Below, one piece after another: positions 1 to 8,384 of a stretch of 64,000 bases of DNA. The notes beneath the pieces are model-generated. The model was not told where the DNA came from and did no database searches. It worked only from the letters and a program-made list of their open reading frames with translations. Position numbers and translations under genes: made by a program. This DNA comes from Olsenella_K sp050953285 (lineage in GTDB: Bacteria > Actinomycetota > Coriobacteriia > Coriobacteriales > Atopobiaceae). Where the stretch lies: positions 682,001 through 746,000 of the forward strand of contig JBMNMK010000002.1 of the NCBI GenBank assembly GCA_050953285.1, read 5' to 3'. Every line of letters starts with the position of its first letter. Position 1 is the stretch's first letter.

Positions 1-750
1 GAGATCAATAAGAACGTGCACTGTGATCACTATGTTTTGGGAGATGCCAAGCGCGTGCTGGAGCTCTTAAATGAACGCCTAGAGCAGCAGCACCATCCCA
101 TCTGGAAGGAGTTTGTGTTTTCGTTTCCTACAGAGACGCAGTATAGCGAGGGCGGGGATCACCTCACGCCTAAGCAGGTCAACGACACCATTGCGCGCAT
201 GATGCCACAAGATACCATGGTTGCAACTGACGTGGGCCAGCATCAGATGTGGGCAATTCAGCACATGCACTATACCTACCCCGGGCAGCTCTTAACCTCA
301 GGTGGCTTTGGTGCCATGGGCTTTGGCTTGGGAGCAGCCATTGGTGCGCAGGTGGGAAACCCTAACACGCGTGTCGTACACATCACGGGCGATGGATCGT
401 TCAGGATGAACTGCATAGAGCTTGCCACCGTTGAGCACTATAAGCTTCCTATCATCTCGGTGGTCTTTGACAATACGGTTTTGGGCATGGTGCATCAATG
501 GCAAACGCTCATATATGACCAGCATTACTCTGAGACAACGCTGGACAGAGGTCCTGACTGGGTGAAGCTTGCCGGCGCCTATGGGCTGCCCGGCTGGCGC
601 GTGAGCACCGTAGAAGAGCTGGAGGGCGCTTTGGCAGAAGCACTTGAGACGGGAACGGGCGCGGTGATTGATTGCGTTCTTGATCCCGATGAAATGGTGC
701 GCCCCATGGTTCCTTCAGGTCAGCACATCACCAATTTCCTTGCCATCTAA
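1..750 (+). CDS. ilvB: Acetolactate synthase large subunit, C-terminal part (5' end outside window)
   Basis: Catalytic subunit of acetohydroxyacid synthase, which condenses pyruvate with pyruvate or 2-oxobutyrate in valine/isoleucine synthesis. The open frame runs in from base 1, so only the last ~249 codons are present. They contain the ThDP-binding motif GDGSFRMN (about nt 388-411), the following FDN and LGMVHQWQ segment typical of the family, and the normal C-terminal MVPSGQ region. It is the first visible gene of an ilvB-ilvA-ilvD run, with ilvA only 8 bases downstream. The regulatory subunit ilvN is not between ilvB and ilvA, so it must lie elsewhere or upstream. The identification is secure, but the N-terminal FAD-binding and pyrimidine-binding domains cannot be judged. 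Confidence 0.93.
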   Translation, partial: EINKNVHCDHYVLGDAKRVLELLNERLEQQHHPIWKEFVFSFPTETQYSEGGDHLTPKQVNDTIARMMPQDTMVATDVGQHQMWAIQHMHYTYPGQLLTSGGFGAMGFGLGAAIGAQVGNPNTRVVHITGDGSFRMNCIELATVEHYKLPIISVVFDNTVLGMVHQWQTLIYDQHYSETTLDRGPDWVKLAGAYGLPGWRVSTVEELEGALAEALETGTGAVIDCVLDPDEMVRPMVPSGQHITNFLAI

Positions 751-758
751 GGGGGATT

Positions 759-1958
759 ATGCTTTCTCTAGATAAGATCTATCAGGCATCGTATGTCCTG
801 AAGGGCGTGGCGAGAAAAACGGATTTGATCGCCGCGCCAACGCTGGTGCCCGGCCTGCCAGACCTCTGGCTCAAGACGGAAAACTTGCAGGTCACGGGTT
901 CTTTCAAGCTGAGAGGTGCCTACTTCAAGATAAGCCAGCTCCCCAATGAAGCGCTTGAGAAGGGCATCATTGCATGCAGCGCCGGCAACCATGCCCAGGG
1001 CGTAGCGCTGGCAGCCACCCGCATGGGAGTCAAGAGTATTGTTTGCATGCCAGACGGAGCTCCCATCATGAAGGTGGAAAACACGCGCAACCTAGGCGCG
1101 GAGGTTCGCCTGGTCACTGGGTCATACGATGACGCGCATGATGAGGCTGTGCGTCTCCAGCAAGAAACGGGTGCAACCTTCATTCACCCCTACGACGACG
1201 AAGACGTTATTGCAGGACAGGGCACCATTGGCCTTGAGATCCTGGACCAGCTTGAAGACGTGGATGCCGTCGTGGTTCCGGTGGGCGGAGGAGGCCTCAT
1301 ATCAGGCGTGGCCTGCGCCATCAAGAATCTCAAGCCAAGCTGTAAGGTCTATGGCGTCCAAGCGCAGGGCGCGTCCGCCTTTGCGGATGCCTTCCAGAAA
1401 GGGACGTGGGCAGCCTCTGACACGGCCAACACCTTTGCGGATGGGATTGCCGTTAAAAACCCTGGTGAGCTCACATTTAAGATGTGCGAGAAGTACGTGG
1501 ATGATGTGGTGACAGTCTCTGATGATGAGATTGCCGCAGCCATCCTGAGCCTCATGGAGCGCCAGAAGCTCGTGAGCGAGGGCGCAGGCGCAGCGCCGGT
1601 GGCGGCGGCCCTCTTCAAGAAGTTGCCCCTTGAGGGCAAGCGAGTTGTTGCTGTGGTCTCAGGCGGCAATATCGACGTCAATATCTTATCGCGCGTTATC
1701 AACCGTGGTCTTGCCATGAGTGGCCGCAAGGTCACGCTGGCCATCAAGCTCACTGATAAGCCCGGCCAGCTGGTGCAGGTGTCCAGTATCATCTCCAATC
1801 TGGGCGCTAACGTTGTTTCGGTTGACTATGACCTGTCAGACCCCGACCTGCCCATTTCCGCGTGCACGTTGCGCATTGGCATGGAGACGCGCAACAGGGA
1901 GCAGATTGAGGCCATCAAGGCAGAACTCAAAGCCGAAGGATTCAGCTTGGTGGAGTAG
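759..1958 (+). CDS. ilvA: Threonine ammonia-lyase with C-terminal ACT domain
   Basis: PLP enzyme deaminating threonine to 2-oxobutyrate, the first committed step to isoleucine. The 399-residue protein has the PLP lysine in SFKLRGA (K50), the glycine-rich phosphate loop GGGGLISG (about 175-182) and a single C-terminal ACT-like domain (about 325-399). That length and architecture match the short, TdcB-like class rather than the ~510-residue E. coli IlvA with two ACT-like domains. ATG at 759 follows the ribosome site GGGGG at 751-755. Its place between ilvB and ilvD indicates a biosynthetic role despite the catabolic-type architecture. The ACT domain is the expected place for allosteric control. 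Confidence 0.95.
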   Translation: MLSLDKIYQASYVLKGVARKTDLIAAPTLVPGLPDLWLKTENLQVTGSFKLRGAYFKISQLPNEALEKGIIACSAGNHAQGVALAATRMGVKSIVCMPDGAPIMKVENTRNLGAEVRLVTGSYDDAHDEAVRLQQETGATFIHPYDDEDVIAGQGTIGLEILDQLEDVDAVVVPVGGGGLISGVACAIKNLKPSCKVYGVQAQGASAFADAFQKGTWAASDTANTFADGIAVKNPGELTFKMCEKYVDDVVTVSDDEIAAAILSLMERQKLVSEGAGAAPVAAALFKKLPLEGKRVVAVVSGGNIDVNILSRVINRGLAMSGRKVTLAIKLTDKPGQLVQVSSIISNLGANVVSVDYDLSDPDLPISACTLRIGMETRNREQIEAIKAELKAEGFSLVE

Positions 1959-1986
1959 ATAGTGCCACACAGTACAGGAAATAGGG

Positions 1987-2009
1987 AGGTCAGATAGGGT
2001 ATCTGACCT
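1987..2009 (+). promoter_or_regulatory. Perfect 10-bp hairpin immediately upstream of the ilvD ribosome site
   Basis: The arms AGGTCAGATA (1987-1996) and TATCTGACCT (2000-2009) are exact reverse complements separated by GGG. The ilvD Shine-Dalgarno GGGGAGG (2010-2016) starts at the next base. There is no T-run, so it is not an obvious intrinsic terminator. It could be an mRNA processing or stability element, a translational control hairpin, or a DNA operator. Function is inferred from position only. Confidence 0.6.
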
Positions 2010-2020
2010 GGGGAGGTAGT

Positions 2021-3676
2021 ATGAAAAGTGATGCCATAAAACGGGGGCCTGAGGCGGCGGCACACCGCTCGCTCTACAATGCACTGGGCTGGACAGAAGA
2101 AGAGATCTCACGTCCGCTCGTGGGCATTGTGAGCTCGTTCAACGAGGTTGTTCCCGGCCACATGAATATCGATAAGATCTGTGAGGCCGTGAAGATGGGC
2201 GTGGCAGAGGCCGGCGGCATGCCGGTGGTTTTCCCCGCTATAGCAGTGTGTGACGGCATTGCAATGGGACATACGGGCATGAAGTATTCGCTCGTGACCA
2301 GAGATCTCATTGCGGACTCGACGGAGTGCATGGTGCGCGCACACGGCTTTGATGCGCTGGTCATGATCCCCAACTGTGACAAGAATGTTCCGGGCCTGCT
2401 CATGGCTGCGGCCAGGCTCAATCTGCCCACGACCTTTGTGTCAGGAGGGCCGATGCTCGCCGGGCGAATCGACGGCCACAAGACCAGCTTGTCGTCCATG
2501 TTTGAGGCCATGGGCGCCTATTCTGCGGGCAAGATCTCAGAGGAAAAGCTGCACGAGTACGAGTGCAAAACATGTCCGAGCTGCGGTTCTTGCTCGGGCA
2601 TGTACACGGCAAACTCCATGAATTGCCTGAGCGAGGTCATCGGTATGGCGCTTCCGGGAAATGGCACCATACCTGCTGTCTATTCTCGCCGTCTGCAACT
2701 TGCCAAGCACGCAGGTATGGCGGTCATGGAGATGCTCAAGCATAATATCTGCGCGCGCGACATCATGACCAAAGAGGCCTTCACCAACGCGCTGACGGTT
2801 GATATGGCGCTGGGTTGCTCGACCAATACCATGCTCCACCTGCCTGCCATTGCGCATGAGTGCGGCATAGAGCTGGACTTGAGCTACGCCAATGAACTCA
2901 GTTCAAAGACGCCCAACCTCTGCCATCTGGCGCCAGCAGGACCTACCTACATGGAGGATCTGGATGAAGCGGGCGGCATCGTGGCTGTCATGGCCGAGCT
3001 CGACAAGCTCGGTCTCATCAACCGGGATTGCTTGAGTGTTACCGGCAAGACCGTGGGCGAGAATATCCAGGGAGCTTGGAACAGAGATCCAGAGGTAATC
3101 CGTCCGGCGGACAAGCCCTTCTCGCCCACAGGAGGCATTGCGGTCTTAACGGGCAACCTTGCGCCGGATGGGTCGGTGGTCAAGCGTTCGGCAGTGGCGC
3201 CCGAAATGCTCGTGCACGAAGGACCTGCGCGTGTTTTTGAGAGCGAGGAGGAGGCGCAGGAGGCCATCGACGCGGGTGCTATTAACCCGGGTGACGTGGT
3301 GGTTATTCGCTATGAGGGACCAAAGGGCGGACCGGGCATGAGAGAGATGCTGGCGCCCACGTCTGCCATTATGGGGCGTGGCCTGGGCACGAGCGTAGCG
3401 CTTATCACCGACGGCCGCTTCTCGGGCGCTACGCGTGGCGCGTGTGTGGGCCACGTTTCTCCTGAGGCTGCATCGGGCGGTCCCATTGGCATTGTTGAAG
3501 AGGGAGACATCATCTCGATCGACATTCCTGCCTGCAAGATTGAACTCAAGATAGATGAGGCGGAATATCAGCGTCGCATGGCTGCGTTTGTGCCCAAGAA
3601 GAAGGAACTGAGTGGCTATCTCAAGCGCTACGCCGCGCTGGTATCAAGCGGTGCTAAGGGAGCTGTTCTCAACTAG
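2021..3676 (+). CDS. ilvD: Dihydroxy-acid dehydratase
   Basis: Fe-S enzyme that dehydrates 2,3-dihydroxy-isovalerate and 2,3-dihydroxy-3-methylvalerate to the 2-oxo acids preceding valine and isoleucine. The 551-residue length is normal for the IlvD/Edd family. Cluster-ligand regions are visible: PNCDKN (Cys about 119), the CKTCPSCGSCSG block (about 182-192) and ALGCSTNT. The C-terminal GRFSGATRG and GHVSPEA motifs are also present. ATG at 2021 is preceded by a strong GGGGAGG directly after a perfect hairpin. It lies 62 bases after ilvA and closes the branched-chain set; ilvC is not in the window. Confidence 0.96.
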   Translation: MKSDAIKRGPEAAAHRSLYNALGWTEEEISRPLVGIVSSFNEVVPGHMNIDKICEAVKMGVAEAGGMPVVFPAIAVCDGIAMGHTGMKYSLVTRDLIADSTECMVRAHGFDALVMIPNCDKNVPGLLMAAARLNLPTTFVSGGPMLAGRIDGHKTSLSSMFEAMGAYSAGKISEEKLHEYECKTCPSCGSCSGMYTANSMNCLSEVIGMALPGNGTIPAVYSRRLQLAKHAGMAVMEMLKHNICARDIMTKEAFTNALTVDMALGCSTNTMLHLPAIAHECGIELDLSYANELSSKTPNLCHLAPAGPTYMEDLDEAGGIVAVMAELDKLGLINRDCLSVTGKTVGENIQGAWNRDPEVIRPADKPFSPTGGIAVLTGNLAPDGSVVKRSAVAPEMLVHEGPARVFESEEEAQEAIDAGAINPGDVVVIRYEGPKGGPGMREMLAPTSAIMGRGLGTSVALITDGRFSGATRGACVGHVSPEAASGGPIGIVEEGDIISIDIPACKIELKIDEAEYQRRMAAFVPKKKELSGYLKRYAALVSSGAKGAVLN

Positions 3677-3687
3677 GCGCGGATAGG

Positions 3688-4953
3688 TTGGCTGGAGCTT
3701 TGCGTCGGGTTCTTGTGGCTCGGCGCAAAGAGTTTCATAGAGGGGATGCGTTGGTGGTCGATATGCAGAATGACCTGCAAGAACTTGCGCTGCGCTTGGA
3801 TGCGCTTGTCATCTTTAGAGACCTTCTGGATGACCCTGTTATTGGAGCTCTCCATCGCCACCTTAAAACCCCTGGTAGCGCTACGTATGCAGCGTTTGTT
3901 GCGGAGCTCTTCAAGCAGGACGAGCAAAGCCTTACCGGCTATGTTGAACAGCGTGTGGTGGATGATGATAATGCCTATACGCAGCGCATTTCTGAGAAAA
4001 AGCAGATCTCTGCATATCTGGAGTCCGCGGTGGCGCTTGACCTTGCTACCTTGCAAGCTATGGTTGGACTCACCCGAGAGCAGCTGGTGACAGGCATCCC
4101 AGAAGCTGCGTATCTCCCGGATTTTGATCCCGGCGCGCAGGTTGATCTGTCTGCACTGTTCCACGAGCACATTGCGCACGTTGACCAATACGGCCTCGGC
4201 ATGTTTGCGCGCTGGCACATGTTTACGCTGGACGGCGCTGGCGCCATTGTGCCGGTGCTCCATCCGGATACCGTGAGGCTTCATGATCTGGTTGATTATG
4301 AGCGAGAAAAACAGGTCATTGTCGACAATACGGAAGCGCTTCTGGCGGGCAGACCTGCGGCAAATATCCTGCTCACGGGCGATGCTGGCACAGGCAAGTC
4401 TTCCACAGTGAAGGCTGTCGTCAATGAGCTCAAAGAGCGGGGCTTGCGCATCCTGGAGGTGCGCAAAGACCAGCTGCATGAGATACCTGCCATCTTGGAT
4501 GAGCTCACAGCAAACCCGCTCAAGTTCATCCTCTTTATCGACGACCTGTCGTTTTCTTCAAACGATGATGATTACGCAGCTCTGAAGGCCATTCTTGAGG
4601 GTTCGGTCGCTGCCAAATCAAGAAACGTGGTGGTGTATGCCACCTCAAACCGTCGCCATCTGGTGAAGGAGCGCTTTAGCGACCGCGAAGGAGATGAGAT
4701 TCACCGCAACGATACCATGCAGGAGATCATCTCTTTGAGCGAGCGTTTTGGCATACACGTCAGCTTTTATCGCCCCAACAAAGACACGTATCTCAACATT
4801 GTGGCAAAGCTTACAGAACAGAGAAACCTCAGCTTTGATACGGCTGCTCTGTATGCAGCGGCAGAAAAGTTTGCCCTGCGGCGCGGCGGGCGCTCTGCCC
4901 GTGGTGCGCGCCAGTTTGTGGATGGGCTTGAAGCAGGTTCTATCCAACTCTAG
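3688..4953 (+). CDS. DUF815-family AAA ATPase
   Basis: Predicted cytosolic P-loop ATPase of the DUF815 family, whose function is not established. It shows a Walker A, TGDAGTGKSS (about 229-238), a Walker B, ILFIDDLSF (about 280-288), and the family blocks RDREGDEIHRND-like near 332-345 and a C-terminal RRGGRSARGARQF arginine-rich segment. Family members resemble small AAA+ ATPases of the DnaA/IstB group. The start is uncertain. TTG at 3688 has a weak ribosome site, while AGAGGGG at 3739-3745 would serve TTG 3751 or GTG 3754, giving a protein about 22 residues shorter. It follows ilvD by only 11 bases, so it may be co-transcribed, but nothing ties it functionally to amino-acid synthesis. Confidence 0.85.
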   Translation: MAGALRRVLVARRKEFHRGDALVVDMQNDLQELALRLDALVIFRDLLDDPVIGALHRHLKTPGSATYAAFVAELFKQDEQSLTGYVEQRVVDDDNAYTQRISEKKQISAYLESAVALDLATLQAMVGLTREQLVTGIPEAAYLPDFDPGAQVDLSALFHEHIAHVDQYGLGMFARWHMFTLDGAGAIVPVLHPDTVRLHDLVDYEREKQVIVDNTEALLAGRPAANILLTGDAGTGKSSTVKAVVNELKERGLRILEVRKDQLHEIPAILDELTANPLKFILFIDDLSFSSNDDDYAALKAILEGSVAAKSRNVVVYATSNRRHLVKERFSDREGDEIHRNDTMQEIISLSERFGIHVSFYRPNKDTYLNIVAKLTEQRNLSFDTAALYAAAEKFALRRGGRSARGARQFVDGLEAGSIQL

Positions 4954-5010
4954 CACGCAAGTTCACTCAAGCGCGTCCGGCCGCAGGTGCAGTAGGTAAA
5001 AAGAGGCTGG

Positions 5011-6063
5011 TTAGTAGACCATGCCCATGGCTTCACGGACCTCATTGAGGGTAGCATCTGCAATGGTGCAGGCGCGTTTGTTGCCCTCATGCAGGACATC
5101 TTTCACGTAATCAAGGTTCTGCTCATAGGTGTGGCGACGCTCACGGATGGGCGCAAAGTAGTCGTTGACCGCCTGCGTGACATACTTCTTGAGCTGGCCA
5201 GATCCTCCGTTGCCAATCTCTTGGGCAATCTCTTGAGGGTCTCTTCCCGTGCAAATGCTTGCGGTGGTGATGAGCGCGGACACGCCGGGGCGCGTCTCTG
5301 GATCAAAGGTGATGAAGCGCTCAGAATCCGTCTTGGATTTCTTGATGAGCTTGGCGGTCTCCTCCGCGCTCATGGAGATAGAGATGGCATTGCCATAAGA
5401 CTTGCTCATCTTGCGGCCGTCTAGACCAGGGATGAGAGGCGTGGAGGTCAAGAGACCGCTGACCTCGGGAAATACCTTGCCGTAGCGCTCGTTAAAGCGT
5501 CTAGCCACTTTAGCGGTGACTTCAATATGTGGCAGCTGGTCTCTGCCGACCGGCACGATGTTTCCCTTGCAGAACAAGATGTCGCACGCTTGGTGGACCG
5601 GATAGGTCAGCAAAAGACCGGTGAGCGAGTGGCCCGACGCTTCCATCTCTGCTTTGACCGTGGGGTTGCGCTGTAGCTCCGCCTCCGAGACGAGCGAAAG
5701 GAAGGGGAGCATGAGCTGGTTTGCCGCAGGAACCGCAGAATGCGTAAAGATCATGGTCTTCTCGGGATCAATTCCGCAGGCCAGATAGTCCATAACCATG
5801 TTATAGACGTTGTCCTGGATGTGCTCGGTGGTATCCCGGTCTGTGATGACCTGGTAGTCCGCAATGATGATATTGGTCTTAACACCCGCATTTTGCAGGC
5901 GCACCCGCTCTTTGATGGTGCCAAAGTAGTGACCCAAGTGCAGACGGCCGGTCGGCCTGTCGCCAGTGAGCATGGTGTAGGCATCCGTCTTTCCCGCTTG
6001 GATGTCAGCTTGAATCTCATTTGAGCGACGCAGCGCCGCCTCATAGCTTTTCTCGTTGGGCAT
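5011..6063 (-). CDS. trpS: Tryptophan--tRNA ligase
   Basis: Class I aminoacyl-tRNA synthetase charging tRNA-Trp. The HIGH-equivalent is GRLHLGHYFG near residues 40-48, with TGDRPTG just before it, and the KMSKS loop is GRKMSKSYGN near residue 217. The length of 350 residues is typical of bacterial TrpS. An upstream in-frame ATG at 6075 has no ribosome site. ATG at 6063 is preceded by GGGAG at a 5-base spacing, so I prefer 6063. No T-box specifier or antiterminator is visible upstream. The gene converges on the DUF815 ATPase and diverges from the folate enzyme at 6415. Confidence 0.95.
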   Translation of the reverse strand: MPNEKSYEAALRRSNEIQADIQAGKTDAYTMLTGDRPTGRLHLGHYFGTIKERVRLQNAGVKTNIIIADYQVITDRDTTEHIQDNVYNMVMDYLACGIDPEKTMIFTHSAVPAANQLMLPFLSLVSEAELQRNPTVKAEMEASGHSLTGLLLTYPVHQACDILFCKGNIVPVGRDQLPHIEVTAKVARRFNERYGKVFPEVSGLLTSTPLIPGLDGRKMSKSYGNAISISMSAEETAKLIKKSKTDSERFITFDPETRPGVSALITTASICTGRDPQEIAQEIGNGGSGQLKKYVTQAVNDYFAPIRERRHTYEQNLDYVKDVLHEGNKRACTIADATLNEVREAMGMVY

Positions 6064-6414
6064 GATGACTCCCATAGGTTATGCGCACGCGCGCACCTTC
6101 ACATACGTTTCTATGGTACGTCAGATGTGCCGTCCCGTGGGCGAAAACGTGTGACGCCACAGCCTTTGCCCACCCACAAAGCCCAGCCGTCAGTCAACAA
6201 GTTGCATGGGGGAACTCTGTTTGAGCAGCGCGTCAAAGAGCCGCTGCGCCGAGGTTCTTCTCGCCTGCACGCGCACATGATGCTCCGTGATCCAGCTTAA
6301 GTGCTCATCCACAAAGCGCTCAGCGCTCGATGCGTTCTCTGGGCGTTTTTTCAAGATGCTTGCGCAAATGTGACGCATCATACGCTAAGGTAAAGGGAGC
6401 GGAGAGGAGAATAC
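6064..6414. other. 351-base divergent intergenic region between trpS and the folate cyclo-ligase
   Basis: Must hold the promoters of both flanking genes, but I see no convincing -35/-10 pair and no T-box. It contains one copy (6253-6265) of the repeated word GGTTCTTCTCGCC. A 63-codon minus-strand frame (6190-6381) crosses most of it but lacks a ribosome site and resembles nothing I know. Confidence 0.5.
6253..6265 (+). repeat. Non-coding copy of the 13-base word GGTTCTTCTCGCC
   Basis: Identical 13-mers occur at 7790-7802 and 53744-53756, and the 8-base core TTCTCGCC recurs about 22 times on both strands in this window. This copy is in an intergenic region, so codon preference does not explain it. 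Its role is unknown. Confidence 0.55.
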
Positions 6415-7059
6415 ATGGCGAGCTCTTATGGCAGTGATGCAAGCAAGTCCGCCTTGAGAAACGGCTATGTGGCGCTTGGCCGCTCCCTGTCTCCGCAGAT
6501 GTGCGCGCGTATTGATGCGCGCGTGTGCTCGATGTTTGCGCTTTTGCCAGAGTATGTGCAGTGCTCGTTGCTGCTGTGCTATATCCCTTTTCATGAAGAG
6601 GTTGATCCGTTTGCACTGGCACGCCGGGCGCGGGCTGCGGGAAAGCGCGTTGCGTTTCCACTGATGGAAAAGCAGGGCTCCAAGCTCACCTTCTATGAAG
6701 TGGGAAATCTTGATGATCTTAGCAAGGGCGCGCGCGGGCTGTATGAGACGTCCCAGTCTCATGCGGCGTGTTTGGGCGATAAGATCATGCCTGGCGAGCT
6801 GGCAACGTCAGTCTGTTTGGTGCCGGGCTTGGTGTTTGATGCTGAGGGCTTCCGCGTGGGGTTTGGTGCGGGATACTATGATGAGTTTTTGGCCAGCTAT
6901 CTTGGCTTTAAAGTGGGCCTGGCGCGCTCGTATCAGGTGAGCTCTAATCCGCTGCCTGCACACGAGCATGATGTGTGCGTCGATGCATTGGTGACGGAAG
7001 GCAGCATCTGGCGCTGCCGGACACCAGAGAAGTATCGGCAAGAGCGTTCGGAGAGCTAG
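6415..7059 (+). CDS. 5-formyltetrahydrofolate cyclo-ligase (5,10-methenyltetrahydrofolate synthetase)
   Basis: ATP-dependent enzyme recycling 5-formyl-THF to 5,10-methenyl-THF in one-carbon metabolism. The 214-residue protein carries the family's C-terminal substrate/ATP signature VPGLVFDAEGFRVGFGAGYYDEF (first part about 141-155, GYYDEF thereafter) and a near-normal N-terminal segment with conserved Arg/Lys. ATG at 6415 follows GGAGAGGAG. It stands alone on the plus strand and ends 2 bases from the convergent EIIB-AroQ gene, with no clear terminator between them. The identification rests on the signature and is good. Confidence 0.9.
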   Translation: MASSYGSDASKSALRNGYVALGRSLSPQMCARIDARVCSMFALLPEYVQCSLLLCYIPFHEEVDPFALARRARAAGKRVAFPLMEKQGSKLTFYEVGNLDDLSKGARGLYETSQSHAACLGDKIMPGELATSVCLVPGLVFDAEGFRVGFGAGYYDEFLASYLGFKVGLARSYQVSSNPLPAHEHDVCVDALVTEGSIWRCRTPEKYRQERSES

Positions 7060-7061
7060 GA

Positions 7062-8168
7062 CTAGATGTCCAGGTGCTCGGCCATATCAAAGATGGCCTT
7101 TCTATAGCCTTCAATCCCCAGTCCGGTGATGGTCTCAAAGCAGGCTAAGCGCACGTATGAGATGCGCCGAAAGTTCTCTCGCTTGTTGATCTCAGAGATA
7201 TGAACCTCAATGGCGGGAAGCGACACTGCCTTCAGCGCGTCGAGTATTGCCACCGAGGTATGCGTATAGGCGGCAGGGTTGATAACGATGCCATCAAATA
7301 CGCCGTAGGCCTCTTGGATCTTATCGACAATATCTCCCTCGTGGTTGGACTGAAAACAGGTGCACTGAGAAAAACCTGCATCCTGAGCTGCTTGTTTGCA
7401 GAGTTTGACCAGAGATCCGTAGGTGTTGGTGCCATAGATTGCAGGCTCACGCACGCCCAGCATGTTGATATTGGGCCCGTTGATCACAAGGATACTTTGT
7501 CCAGCTCGAGCCGGCAGCGCCCCATCTGGCTCCTCATCCTCTTCAAGCTCTCTCAAACTGAGATCCAAGCGCGTGGCAGGATCTTCGTCGAGCATGCGAA
7601 TGAGGGCATCAATATCATCTGGTGTGTGCTTGAGCACAGATGAAGAGGGGACAGCGGAGGGCATAGGTGACCTTTTGGTGCGCTCAGGAGAGGGGATAGG
7701 GCTTGTGGAAGCTGGCGCGTCATTGGTAGAAAGAGGTGCCGCGGCAGCAGAGTTCAGCTGCGCTGCGCTGGCTGCGCATGCGGGGTGCAGGTTCTTCTCG
7801 CCCTGCGCACCTTGGGCGGCCTGCGTGGCCGGTGCGGGCTTTGCGGAGTCTTGTGGCAATGCGCTCTCGTGTGCTGTATCCCTGGGGCCAAAAAATGTGG
7901 AACCATCCTTTGGCGGAAGTCCCGTTTGTGAGACGAACGCGTTCCAGACGTCTTCGACGATGCGCGGACCAAAAACTACCTCTACACCATGGGTGCCTCT
8001 GCGTGTGGTACCCAAGACGCCAGGGATTGCGTTGAGCGTGTTCTTATCGACCTCTTTGGGGTCCTTAACATGGAGCCTTAAGCGTGTCATGCAGACGCCA
8101 TTAGCGGTGATATTTGACAAGCCACCCACGGCAGCTATGACGTGTTTGGCTATCAGGGTCTTATCCAC
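7062..8168 (-). CDS. aroQ: PTS EIIB domain fused to type II 3-dehydroquinate dehydratase
   Basis: A 368-residue protein with two recognisable halves. Residues 1-83 are a glucose/sucrose-family PTS EIIB domain. They show AVGG, then Cys26 in NGVCMTRLRL (the site phosphorylated in this family), IPGVLG and VVFGP. Residues ~84-223 are a low-complexity Ala/Pro/Ser linker with a short acidic stretch (about 183-215). Residues 225-368 are a full-length AroQ that dehydrates 3-dehydroquinate to 3-dehydroshikimate. The active-site set is present: INGPNINMLG, Arg240 and Tyr245 in VREPAIYG, His303 in THTSVAILDA, LPAIEVHIS and FRRISYV. The start is GTG at 8168. No EIIC or EIIA is nearby. It ends the aromatic operon but sits behind a 216-base gap with its own TATAAT. 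The domain assignments are strong; PTS control of the enzyme is inference. Confidence 0.92.
   Translation of the reverse strand: MDKTLIAKHVIAAVGGLSNITANGVCMTRLRLHVKDPKEVDKNTLNAIPGVLGTTRRGTHGVEVVFGPRIVEDVWNAFVSQTGLPPKDGSTFFGPRDTAHESALPQDSAKPAPATQAAQGAQGEKNLHPACAASAAQLNSAAAAPLSTNDAPASTSPIPSPERTKRSPMPSAVPSSSVLKHTPDDIDALIRMLDEDPATRLDLSLRELEEDEEPDGALPARAGQSILVINGPNINMLGVREPAIYGTNTYGSLVKLCKQAAQDAGFSQCTCFQSNHEGDIVDKIQEAYGVFDGIVINPAAYTHTSVAILDALKAVSLPAIEVHISEINKRENFRRISYVRLACFETITGLGIEGYRKAIFDMAEHLDI
7790..7802 (+). repeat. Copy of the 13-base word GGTTCTTCTCGCC inside the EIIB-AroQ linker
   Basis: Exact 13-mer shared with 6253-6265 and 53744-53756. Here it is read on the opposite strand as Gly-Glu-Lys-Asn within the low-complexity linker. 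Confidence 0.5.
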
Positions 8169-8384
8169 AGAAACTCACAATCAAAAGGTTGCTTGCGGGG
8201 GCATTTACTCTCACGAATTGAATTATAGAGAGGTGAAAGTCGTGGGGTACATGCGCGCTTCCGTGAGCGGTAGTCTATTGTGCACATGGAGCCGCTCGCC
8301 CGTATGAGCTGCAAGAAGGCACAGAGGCCCCCGGCTTTTAGTTCACAGGATGTCAACAATTCACGTTTGGGATTAAACGGAAGG
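8169..8384 (-). promoter_or_regulatory. 216-base gap with a possible promoter for the EIIB-AroQ gene
   Basis: On the minus strand a perfect TATAAT lies at 8227-8222, about 54 bases before the GTG start at 8168. The -35 region is not consensus. Two related arms, CTCTC and GAGAG, flank the -10 box (8209-8233 region). Every other gap in this operon is 14 bases or less, so the gap and the -10 box suggest that EIIB-AroQ can be transcribed separately. Confidence 0.45.

Noticed and set aside
6064..6190. T-box riboswitch upstream of trpS
   Set aside because: No AGGGTGGNACCGCG-like antiterminator sequence is present on the minus strand in this gap.
6190..6381. 63-codon minus-strand open frame between trpS and the folate cyclo-ligase gene
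   Set aside because: No ribosome site precedes its ATG pair, no familiar motif, and it lies where the divergent promoters should be.
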